Position numbers and translations under genes: made by a program. This document shows positions 1 to 5,367 of a stretch of 5,717 bases of DNA, one piece after another; within the stretch, counting starts at the first letter, position 1, and each line of letters begins with the position of its first letter. The notes beneath the pieces were generated by a model. It did not search any database, had not been told where the DNA came from, and was given only the letters and a program-made list of their open reading frames with translations. Source of the DNA: Candidatus Magasanikiibacteriota bacterium (GTDB taxonomy: Bacteria; Patescibacteriota; Patescibacteriia; Magasanikbacterales; UBA10003); contig JAPLWR010000078.1 of assembly GCA_026396495.1 (NCBI GenBank), forward strand, positions 1-5,717, given 5' to 3'.

Positions 1-408
1 TGGGCAAGGAACCGCTGCTTTGACAGTTTGAATAATGGCAGTTAGTTTCTTAGGATCTTTCATCAGGGCACAACCATGAAAATTTTTAACCAGTTTAGTA
101 GCTGGGCAACCCATGTTTATATCAATACCATCAGGTTGAGCTAGGTCATAAATTATTTTAGCTGCTTCGGCCATGGTTTTGGGGTCTTGGCCAAAAATTT
201 GTTGGATAATAGGTCTCTCATTTTTATCTATTTTAATCATTGAGAGAGTTTTTTTATTACTGTGAACAATAGCATCACTAGAAACCATTTCCCTAAAAAT
301 AACTTGAGCTCCAAATTTTTTACAAATCAAAGAAAAAGGCTTGTCGGTAAAGTCGGCCATAGGGGCTAAAGCAATAATAGGTTTATTTGTTTTGTTCCAA
401 TCTATCAT
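1..408 (-). CDS. dusB: tRNA-dihydrouridine synthase, DusB-like (N-terminal 136 residues, runs off the left edge)
   Basis: This flavoenzyme reduces specific uridines in the tRNA D-loop to dihydrouridine in the cytosol, using FMN and NADPH. I translated the minus strand by hand from the ATG at 408-406. The reading gives 136 uninterrupted codons to the window edge, so the C-terminal part of the TIM barrel and the tRNA-binding helical domain lie outside. Visible family landmarks are the FMN-binding start ALAPMADFTDKPF (residues 13-25), FREMVSSDA (38-46), RPIIQQIFG (65-73), and IDINMGCPATK (95-105), which contains the expected catalytic Cys101. HGCALMKDP follows at 111-119. No SD precedes the ATG, and the predicted leader is only about 10 nt. 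The gene is divergent from the small acidic gene. The family call is firm. The DusB subtype rests on the wording around GCP and is less certain. Confidence 0.92.
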   Translation of the reverse strand, partial: MIDWNKTNKPIIALAPMADFTDKPFSLICKKFGAQVIFREMVSSDAIVHSNKKTLSMIKIDKNERPIIQQIFGQDPKTMAEAAKIIYDLAQPDGIDINMGCPATKLVKNFHGCALMKDPKKLTAIIQTVKAAVPCP

Positions 409-423
409 AAGGGAATCTTAAAC

Positions 424-452
424 ATCATAATCGTTTTTAAATTTTAAATCAA
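424..452 (-). promoter_or_regulatory. Putative sigma-70-type promoter of the dus gene
   Basis: On the minus strand, TTGATT (452-447) and TATGAT (429-424) are separated by exactly 17 nt and match the -35 and -10 consensus at 4/6 and 5/6. Transcription would begin near 417, about 9-10 nt before the ATG at 408. That implies a near-leaderless mRNA and agrees with the missing SD. The AT-rich background makes chance matches likely, so this is a prediction only. Confidence 0.4.
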
Positions 453-491
453 ATTGACAAGTTGTTTTGGGGGTCTGTAAAAGGGGGTAAA

Positions 492-516
492 TGTGGATAA
501 ATGATCCTGTGGAAAA
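492..516. promoter_or_regulatory. Pair of DnaA boxes, possible origin or DnaA-regulated site
   Basis: TGTGGATAA at 492-500 is the exact reverse complement of the high-affinity DnaA box TTATCCACA. TGTGGAAAA at 508-516 reads TTTTCCACA on the other strand, which fits the looser consensus TTWTNCACA. The two have the same orientation and start 16 bp apart. They sit between divergent genes and are flanked by very AT-rich DNA (about 431-456 and 563-613) and by two G5 runs (469-473 and 483-487). I see no further perfect boxes in the window and no clear DnaA-trio array. The site could be part of oriC, or it could be DnaA control of either neighbouring promoter. Confidence 0.5.
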
Positions 517-527
517 CTTTTTTGTCT

Positions 528-553
528 TGGCTTGGCTAAAATAAGCCATTTTT
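528..553 (+). terminator. Small hairpin followed by T5, weak terminator-like element
   Basis: TGGCTT (528-533) pairs with AAGCCA (543-548) around a 9-nt loop and is followed by TTTTT (549-553). A competing 5-bp pairing uses the second TGGCT at 533-537. It resembles a weak intrinsic terminator on the plus strand, yet no plus-strand gene lies upstream in the window. It may insulate the acidic-protein promoter from read-through, or be incidental. Confidence 0.25.
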
Positions 554-559
554 ACGCCC

Positions 560-590
560 TTGTCTTATTTTTTTGGTTTGTTATTATAAT
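560..590 (+). promoter_or_regulatory. Putative promoter of the small acidic protein gene
   Basis: A perfect TATAAT lies at 585-590 in the AT-rich stretch before the acidic gene. The best -35 match is TTGTCT at 560-565, with a long 19-nt spacer. Alternatives at 17-18 nt spacing match poorly. A second -10-like TATATT overlaps downstream at 592-597. Transcription would start around 597-603 and give a leader of roughly 55-60 nt containing the 614-630 hairpin. The -10 is convincing. The -35 is not. Confidence 0.4.
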
Positions 591-613
591 GTATATTCAA
601 ATTAAATTTAATT

Positions 614-630
614 TGGCTGGTAAACAGCCA
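614..630 (+). other. Leader hairpin upstream of the acidic gene
   Basis: TGGCTG (614-619) and CAGCCA (625-630) form a perfect 6-bp stem with the 5-nt loop GTAAA. It lies in the predicted 5' leader and ends 28 nt before the acidic gene's ATG. It lacks a T-tract, so it is not a terminator. It could affect mRNA stability or ribosome access. No known riboswitch or protein-binding motif is recognised. Confidence 0.35.
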
Positions 631-658
631 TGAAAAAGTATTATTTATTTAAAAGACT

Positions 659-871
659 ATGTTTCAAACTTTTAATGACGACGATAAAGAGTTATTGCAA
701 GATGATAATTTAGGTGAGGAGGAAGTTGCTGATAAAGAAGATAAAGATGATGACGATGATGAAGATGTCTTGGGTTTAGATGAAGCTGAAAAAGAAGAAG
801 GTGATGATGAGGAGGCTTTCGTTGTAGAAGATAATATGAACGCTTTTGAATATAACGACAGTACTAACTAA
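659..871 (+). CDS. Small, extremely acidic protein of unknown function
   Basis: I do not recognise this 70-residue protein. It has 18 Asp and 14 Glu (32 of 70 residues), only 4 Lys and no Arg, for a net charge near -28. Acid-rich segments span about residues 7-9, 20-36 and 41-58. Between them are short hydrophobic patches (LL at 12-13, VLGL at 37-40, AFVV at 53-56). There is no signal peptide, membrane helix or Cys. It is probably disordered. The ATG at 659 is the first in the frame after a TAA at 650-652. Only a poor AAAAG element precedes it. Support for a real gene comes from its own TATAAT promoter, its position after a divergent promoter region, and the strong terminator 11 bp past the TAA. 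Nucleic-acid mimicry, cation binding or chaperone-like solubilising roles are speculation. Confidence 0.72.
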   Translation: MFQTFNDDDKELLQDDNLGEEEVADKEDKDDDDDEDVLGLDEAEKEEGDDEEAFVVEDNMNAFEYNDSTN

Positions 872-882
872 AGAAGATATTG

Positions 883-924
883 ATAAACTAAAATAACGGC
901 CAACAGGCCGTTATTTTAGTTTAT
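883..924. terminator. Bidirectional intrinsic terminator between converging genes
   Basis: A 19-bp perfect inverted repeat pairs 883-901 with 906-924 around a 4-nt loop. The GC-rich core is AACGGCC/GGCCGTT, and on each strand the 3' arm continues as the T-rich TTATTTTAGTTTAT, which supplies the U-tract. It lies 11 bp after the stop of the acidic gene. It also overlaps the 3' end of the FKBP gene, whose TAA (923-921) is inside the stem. It therefore serves both transcripts and is the only strong terminator in the window. Confidence 0.9.
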
Positions 925-1244
925 TTGACACCCAGAAGTTCTACTTCAAATATTAAAGTGGCTTTTGCTGGAATTGGTCCATAACCAGATTCTCCATAAG
1001 CTAGATCGTAAGGAATTGTAAGTTTTCTTTTTTCACCAACTTTCATACCTAAGATCCCCAGATCCCATCCCTGAATGACCATGCCTGCACCCAGTTTGAA
1101 AGAAAAAGGTTCTCCTCTGTCAACACTAGAATCAAATTTGTCGCCGTTTTCAAAAGTGCCAGTATAGTGTACGGAAACAGTATTTCCATTTTTGGCTTCT
1201 GTCCCATCTCCCGTAGTTAAAACTTCTTTTTGTAGTTCTGACAT
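921..1244 (-). CDS. FKBP-type peptidyl-prolyl cis-trans isomerase, single domain
   Basis: This enzyme isomerises Xaa-Pro bonds and assists protein folding. The 107-residue protein is a single minimal FKBP domain, close to human FKBP12 in length and wording. The active-site aromatic and hydrophobic residues are all present: Tyr27, Phe37, Asp38, Phe47, Val56, Ile57, Trp60, Tyr83 and Phe99, with VHYTG at 25-29 and VIQGW at 56-60. There is no signal peptide or membrane segment, so it is cytosolic. I chose the ATG at 1244-1242, which gives MSELQKEVL. A longer reading from 1301 would run through the tRNA-Gln gene and adds unrelated residues. No SD precedes this start. The start lies 25 nt from the tRNA 3' end, so the message may be released by tRNA processing. 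Its stop codon lies within the terminator stem. Confidence 0.93.
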   Translation of the reverse strand: MSELQKEVLTTGDGTEAKNGNTVSVHYTGTFENGDKFDSSVDRGEPFSFKLGAGMVIQGWDLGILGMKVGEKRKLTIPYDLAYGESGYGPIPAKATLIFEVELLGVK

Positions 1245-1269
1245 ATTAAATAAATTATTAAATAAACAA

Positions 1270-1340
1270 CTCGGGGACTTGGATTCGAACCAAGATAGCA
1301 TGCTCCAGAGGCATGCGTCCTACCATTAGACGATCCCCGA
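1270..1340 (-). tRNA. tRNA-Gln (anticodon CUG)
   Basis: The minus strand folds into a full cloverleaf. The 7-bp acceptor stem is TCGGGGA (1340-1334) with TCCCCGA (1277-1271). The D arm is GTCT-AATGGTA-GGAC. The anticodon arm is CATGC-CTCTGGA-GCATG, with anticodon CTG. The variable loop is the 4-nt CTAT, and the T arm is CTTGG-TTCGAAT-CCAAG. The U1-A72 pair and the G discriminator (position 1270) fit a glutamine tRNA. G26 and C44 can extend the anticodon stem to 6 bp. CCA is not encoded, because GTTG follows, so a CCA-adding enzyme is required. It starts 15 bp after the dnaX stop with little room for its own promoter, and it probably rides on the dnaX transcript. Confidence 0.95.
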
Positions 1341-1355
1341 ATATTGGTAATAAGA

Positions 1356-2954
1356 TTACTCTGCTAACTGACCACCAAAGCTTTCAATTAAGTTTGTAAC
1401 CAGCTCATTATCAACTTTTTCTGCTGGTTTGTCAATAACCGCCACACTTTCTTCTATTGGTATGTGGATGCCTTCTAAACCCAAATTAGCACCCTTAAAC
1501 ACCTCATTTAGGGCCTTCTCAGCCATTGCCCGGACTTTACTCTCATTAATCTTGTCTCTGTGAAAAGTATAGCGAAAAGCAATTTTTACAATCCGACCGC
1601 GTAGTTCTACTGGTTCACCCATCTTTAAAATAAAAGGCAGAGAGTGGTTATATTCTTGTACTTTTTTTAAGAAGACATCCCATTGTTCTTTAACTTGTTC
1701 TAATGTAAAAGATTGGTCCACCACTGGTTCTTTTGTTGTGTTTTCAATAATAATTTTAACCTCCTTTGCTTGGGGTTCTTCTTTTTTAGTTGCAGGTTTT
1801 GTTTCTGTGGCGATAGTATTTCCAGTGGAAGATTTTTTTTCACTGTCTTCCTTGGTAACTGTATTGTTTTCACAAATTGTTACTACGGCAACTTCTAATG
1901 GTAGTTGTGGGATATGGGTAGAACGAAGCAAAGTTTTTTGTTTGATAAAAATTTCAATCATTTTTCCAATTTGCCCCGCTTCTATTTTTAAAGACAAAGA
2001 ACGTATTTTTTTGGCTCCCTCTTCTTCTAGTTCATCGTTTAAAAGATTTAAATCAACATTTAATTTGGTTAGTAGTAAAAGACGTAAGGCGCGAATTAAG
2101 TCTTCAGTAAAATTGTATAAATCAATACCATCTTCTACTAAATTATTTATCAGCATTATAGATTCACGGGCATTTTTGGTAACTAAAAAATCTAGTAACT
2201 CTATGATTTTATGCCAATCAGAACGAGGTAAAACCAAGGAGGCTTCTTTGTCAGTAACCTTTTTTTCACCTAAGGCTAAAATTTGTCCTAATAATCCTTC
2301 TGCATCTCTTAGACAACCATCACTTTGGTGAGCAATCCTATCTAAGATTTTGACTTCGGCTTCTACACCTTCCTTTTCACAGATCATTTTTAATCTTTCT
2401 TTTATTTTACTAACTTCTACTTTTTTAAAATCAAATCTTTGGCAGCGGGAAAGGACGGTGCCAGGAATTTTAAAAGCCTCAGTAGTGGCCAAAATAAAAA
2501 AGACATGTTTGGGTGGTTCTTCTATTATTTTCAATAAAGCATTAAAAGCCGAGGCGGAAAGCATGTGTACCTCATCGATAATGAAAATTTTAAATTTAGA
2601 TTTAGTAGGGGAAAGGCGTGCGGAGTCAATAATATTTTCACGGACATTGTCTACGCCAGTGTTAGAGGCCGCATCAATTTCTACCACATCCAATGATCTT
2701 CCGGCTGTAATTTCTTGGCAGGAGGAGCATTCATTGCAGGGTTCAGTTGTATTGGCTTGTCTATTCTGGCAATTAAGTGTTTTGGCCAGTATTCTAGCGG
2801 TGGAAGTTTTGCCGCTACCACGTGGCCCTGTAAAAAGATAAGCGTGAGCGGTTTTATCTGTGCTAATTTGTTTTTGCAACGTTAAAGTGATATGGTCTTG
2901 GCCAGTTAAACTTTTCCAGTTTTGTGGGCGGTATTTTCGGTACAGAGTTTCCAT
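1356..2954 (-). CDS. dnaX: DNA polymerase III subunit gamma/tau (clamp loader ATPase)
   Basis: DnaX is the motor of the clamp loader that places the beta clamp on DNA at replication forks. The 532-residue protein begins METLYRKYRPQNW, the family's usual start. It has Walker A GPRGSGKT (43-50) and the Zn-binding Cys62, Cys73, Cys76 and Cys79. Walker B is IFIIDEVHML (123-132). It also has IEEPPKH (144-150), sensor 1 around LATTE (155-159), the arginine finger in SRCQRF (169-174, Arg170) and sensor 2 GCLRDAE (213-219). The collar domain III ends near 357. A Lys/Glu/Thr-rich linker follows (about 362-415), then a C-terminal domain (about 416-495) of the type seen in many non-proteobacterial tau proteins. 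No SD precedes the ATG, and 52 bp separate it from the upstream ATPase gene. The linker holds an A8 run that could yield a short gamma form by slippage. Confidence 0.97.
   Translation of the reverse strand: METLYRKYRPQNWKSLTGQDHITLTLQKQISTDKTAHAYLFTGPRGSGKTSTARILAKTLNCQNRQANTTEPCNECSSCQEITAGRSLDVVEIDAASNTGVDNVRENIIDSARLSPTKSKFKIFIIDEVHMLSASAFNALLKIIEEPPKHVFFILATTEAFKIPGTVLSRCQRFDFKKVEVSKIKERLKMICEKEGVEAEVKILDRIAHQSDGCLRDAEGLLGQILALGEKKVTDKEASLVLPRSDWHKIIELLDFLVTKNARESIMLINNLVEDGIDLYNFTEDLIRALRLLLLTKLNVDLNLLNDELEEEGAKKIRSLSLKIEAGQIGKMIEIFIKQKTLLRSTHIPQLPLEVAVVTICENNTVTKEDSEKKSSTGNTIATETKPATKKEEPQAKEVKIIIENTTKEPVVDQSFTLEQVKEQWDVFLKKVQEYNHSLPFILKMGEPVELRGRIVKIAFRYTFHRDKINESKVRAMAEKALNEVFKGANLGLEGIHIPIEESVAVIDKPAEKVDNELVTNLIESFGGQLAE
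1758..1767 (-). promoter_or_regulatory. Perfect internal Shine-Dalgarno sequence in dnaX
   Basis: AAAGGAGGTT (1767-1758) includes the full 8-nt anti-SD complement AAGGAGGT, encoded by codons 396-399 in the linker. No ATG, GTG or TTG in the dnaX frame follows at useful distance. Codon 401 is ATT (1754-1752), at near-ideal spacing, and would start a product equal to the C-terminal domain. It may instead act as a ribosome pause site, or simply be how Lys-Glu-Val is encoded. Confidence 0.35.
1786..1853 (-). other. Candidate slippage or -1 frameshift site in dnaX (gamma-form signal)
   Basis: Codons 372-374 read GAA AAA AAA, giving an A8 run (1840-1833) that holds the in-phase heptamer A AAA AAA (1839-1833). 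An SD-like AAGGA (1853-1849) lies 9 nt upstream, close to the arrangement of the E. coli dnaX frameshift stimulator. Only a weak 4-bp hairpin (TTCC/GGAA) follows. A -1 shift at codon 374 adds 15 codons and stops at TAA 1788-1786, giving a 389-residue protein with domains I-III and no C-terminal domain. Gamma production by frameshifting (E. coli) or transcriptional slippage (Thermus) is established. Use here is inference. Confidence 0.5.
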
Positions 2955-3006
2955 AGAGATAAATTAAAAAGTTAAGGGTTTTAAGCCCCCTGTTTCATAA
3001 AATTAT

Positions 3007-5367
3007 TTAAAGAGAACGTTCTGTTGTGCTGTCAATTGCTTCCTTAAGTATTTCGCCTAGTTTGGATCTTTCCATGATTTCAGCGTTAACTAAAGCGCGG
3101 TCACGTCCATATTTTAATCTAGATAATTGCTTGACTGGTTCTACAATATTAGGGTCTCCTGGTTTAGGAGGAGGCATTTGGACGGTGAATGGTCTGGAAG
3201 GTGCATTTCTAATGAGTAAACGAATATAAGCATTGTATTTCTCAATATTCATTACATCATACTCATTTAAAGCTGGGGTAAATTGTTTAGCCATGGTTTC
3301 AGCGTCGTCTACACCAATTCTAAAACAAACAATAGTACCAACATTGCCAAAGATGGCATCCTTTATCTTACTGGATCCTTGTTTTCCTTCAATACCCCCA
3401 CCTGTTAATAACTGCCCAATGTATTGGTGAGCGATAGTAAGGTTTAGTTTGTATTTTCTGGCTTCGGCTAAAATAGTGGAGATGGAATCCGTAATAAAGT
3501 TTTGAAACTCATCAATGTAGAGGAAAAAGTCATTACGATCCTTCTCTGGCATATCGGCTCTAGATAGTGCAGCCATTTGCAGTTTGGAAACAATGATTAA
3601 GCCCAAGAGATTAGAATTGACTTCACCAACTTTACCTTTGGCCAAGTTGACCAAAAGAATTTTTTTTTTTTTTATCACCTCACGTAAATTAAAACCAGAT
3701 TTGGGTTGACCAATAATATTTCTAACCATTTCGTTTTCCACAAATCTACCTACTTTAGAAATTAAGTAACCCAACATTTCTGATTTATGAAAATCTGAAG
3801 TTTTGGCCATTTCTTTTTCCCAGAAAGCACGAACCATTGGATCGGTAACTTTTTTTAATTTATATTTTTGAAATTCCGGATCAGTAAAGATGCGAGGAAT
3901 ATCAGCTAAGGTTCCAGGGTATTCTTTGTCCGCCATTAAAGTCATCATGGCATTACGCATTTGATGTTCAAACATTGGACCAATCATGGCTGGGTCAGTA
4001 ACTAATTTGTAAAAAATAGCTATCATTTCTTGAATAGCAAAATCCATCTGTTCAGGATTATCAGCCTCTAACATATTTAAACCCACGGGGCGTTCAATAT
4101 CTGATGGATCAAAAACAATTACATCGTCAACTCTGTTTTTTGGGATATGAGGTAAAACATCTTCAATTAAAGTTCCATGTGGGTCTACTACACAAACACC
4201 ATGTCCATTTTGAATATCTTGAATAATTAAATTAGACAAAAGTACAGATTTACCAACACCCGTGGAACCAATGATGTATAAATGACGACGGCGATCTTCT
4301 GGTAGTATAAAGACTGGCTTTTCTGAGCCACGATAAACAGTGTAACCTAAAAGCAAACCGGATTCTGGTAAATTAACAGGAGGAGGGGATTTGCGAGCTT
4401 GGAGCCACAAAATATTAGGAGTTTTGGCTGAAGGCAAGGGGAAATGAAAAATGGAGGCCAATTCTTCTGTATTTAAGACAAACTTTTTCCACCAGCGAAA
4501 ATTTCGATAAATAAAATCTCTAACGAACATTCCTTTAAAGAAGATCAGATTTTCTTTTAGGGAATTACCACTTTCATGAGCGGTGAATTGAGCAAAGGAA
4601 CCAATGATGCCTGATAAAATTTGTTTGGCACGGAATTGATTCTCGGCTGAAGCAATAATATTAATGTTAACTTCAAAAGCAGCTTTGGTGATCTTTTCTT
4701 CAATTGATTTGATGATTTCATCTTCGCGTTGCATGAGTCTTACTGGTGCTGTCTTGTCTCTTTCTGAGTCATGTTGTCCTTTGCTATTATCTGTTAGGGC
4801 TACAAAAATTTTACCAATCAATTTAAAAGGAAAAAGTAGCACGCTAGAGATAATGTTGGCAAGAGTTACTTTATGCAAAGCTTCGCCTAATTTTTTACCG
4901 TAGTGTAATTGATGGGCAATTTGCAAAAGTTTGCCATGCCATTTTTGACTGGCTGGTTTGATAAAAAGTTGAATAGCCGCGCCCTCATCTTCTTTTAGTT
5001 TACTAAGATTATTTAATAAGCCTTCTGTGGGGTCGCCGTCTAATTTTTTGTAGGTTTTAAGTGGAAGGTATTTGCTTTTAGATGGAACAAGGTAAGTGCC
5101 CAGGATTACTCCTTGTGGTTGGAAGATATTATAATCGGTCACTTCTTCAATCTCTGCATTAGGGAAAACAGCATTAATTTGTTGTTCCACATATTCTCCT
5201 AATTTTTCTGGTGTAATCACAAAAAATTTTATCAAACCTTTTTCTTGAACAACCTCTAAAGACAAGTAACGGTGTGTACCCATCCAGAATTTTTTGAATA
5301 AATAAAGCGGGTAAGTCCAATCTTTAGTGCGTCTTATGCCAGTAAAAGAAGCAAACAATGTTTCCAT
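3007..5367 (-). CDS. VirD4/TraG-like type IV secretion or conjugative DNA-transfer ATPase, annotated from an internal start
   Basis: This is a FtsK/HerA-superfamily motor of the coupling-protein type, which pumps DNA or loads substrates at the inner membrane. Of 786 residues, about 1-165 form an N-terminal domain. A hydrophobic stretch lies at about 168-191 and a linker follows. The motor has Walker A GSTGVGKS (367-374) with VVDPHGTL (393-400), and Walker B FFLYIDEF (614-621, Asp619 and Glu620). EARKYKLN (635-642) follows, with a sensor-like AHQY (646-649) and a Pro-rich tail near 731-740. The ATG at 5367 is the first in this frame, with AAGGA 13 nt upstream, too distant to be a good SD. Coding character continues upstream, so the true N-terminus is probably the broken segment up to 5684. 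Codons 566-569 lie in a 14-A tract. It ends 52 bp before dnaX. The DNA-transfer role is from family knowledge. No other secretion genes are visible. Confidence 0.88.
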   Translation of the reverse strand: METLFASFTGIRRTKDWTYPLYLFKKFWMGTHRYLSLEVVQEKGLIKFFVITPEKLGEYVEQQINAVFPNAEIEEVTDYNIFQPQGVILGTYLVPSKSKYLPLKTYKKLDGDPTEGLLNNLSKLKEDEGAAIQLFIKPASQKWHGKLLQIAHQLHYGKKLGEALHKVTLANIISSVLLFPFKLIGKIFVALTDNSKGQHDSERDKTAPVRLMQREDEIIKSIEEKITKAAFEVNINIIASAENQFRAKQILSGIIGSFAQFTAHESGNSLKENLIFFKGMFVRDFIYRNFRWWKKFVLNTEELASIFHFPLPSAKTPNILWLQARKSPPPVNLPESGLLLGYTVYRGSEKPVFILPEDRRRHLYIIGSTGVGKSVLLSNLIIQDIQNGHGVCVVDPHGTLIEDVLPHIPKNRVDDVIVFDPSDIERPVGLNMLEADNPEQMDFAIQEMIAIFYKLVTDPAMIGPMFEHQMRNAMMTLMADKEYPGTLADIPRIFTDPEFQKYKLKKVTDPMVRAFWEKEMAKTSDFHKSEMLGYLISKVGRFVENEMVRNIIGQPKSGFNLREVIKKKKILLVNLAKGKVGEVNSNLLGLIIVSKLQMAALSRADMPEKDRNDFFLYIDEFQNFITDSISTILAEARKYKLNLTIAHQYIGQLLTGGGIEGKQGSSKIKDAIFGNVGTIVCFRIGVDDAETMAKQFTPALNEYDVMNIEKYNAYIRLLIRNAPSRPFTVQMPPPKPGDPNIVEPVKQLSRLKYGRDRALVNAEIMERSKLGEILKEAIDSTTERSL
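3660..3673 (-). repeat. 14-nt poly(A) tract inside the ATPase gene
   Basis: The coding strand has 14 consecutive A residues, spanning the last base of Ile565, four AAA Lys codons (566-569) and the first base of Ile570. The tract lies just before the hydrophobic strand ILLVNLAKG and ahead of Walker B. Losing one A brings a stop about 20 codons on. Gaining one brings a stop after about 9 codons. Both would remove Walker B. Such tracts are mutational and transcriptional slippage hot spots. Confidence 0.9.

Noticed and set aside
630..713. 27-codon frame starting MKKYYLFKRL, overlapping the acidic gene
   Set aside because: It has no SD, its ATG begins at the last base of a hairpin, and it overlaps the better-supported acidic frame. 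It could be a leader peptide, but nothing supports this.
1245..1301. N-terminal extension of the FKBP protein by 19 residues
   Set aside because: It would translate through the 3' part of the tRNA-Gln gene, and the residues resemble no FKBP. The Met at 1244 gives a normal single-domain start.
1781..1787. AAAAAAG run in dnaX as an E. coli-like slippery heptamer
   Set aside because: It is in the wrong phase (ACT AAA AAA GAA), so tandem -1 re-pairing would be poor, and the strong SD lies downstream rather than upstream. The A8 run at 1833-1840 is the better candidate.
1738..2841. Plus-strand open frames of 197 and 163 codons opposite dnaX
   Set aside because: They are antisense to a clearly functional dnaX, lack promoters and recognisable motifs, and have the Ser/Phe/Ile-rich composition of a shadow frame.
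2955..3006. Possible terminator between the ATPase gene and dnaX (GGGGGCTTAAAACCC then T-rich)
   Set aside because: The stem is only about 3 GC pairs with a mismatch after them, which is too weak to call. No convincing promoter or SD was found in this gap either.
3026..4903. Plus-strand open frames opposite the ATPase gene (3026-3229, 3233-3430, 4664-4903)
   Set aside because: They are short antisense shadows of a conserved ATPase, with no independent support.
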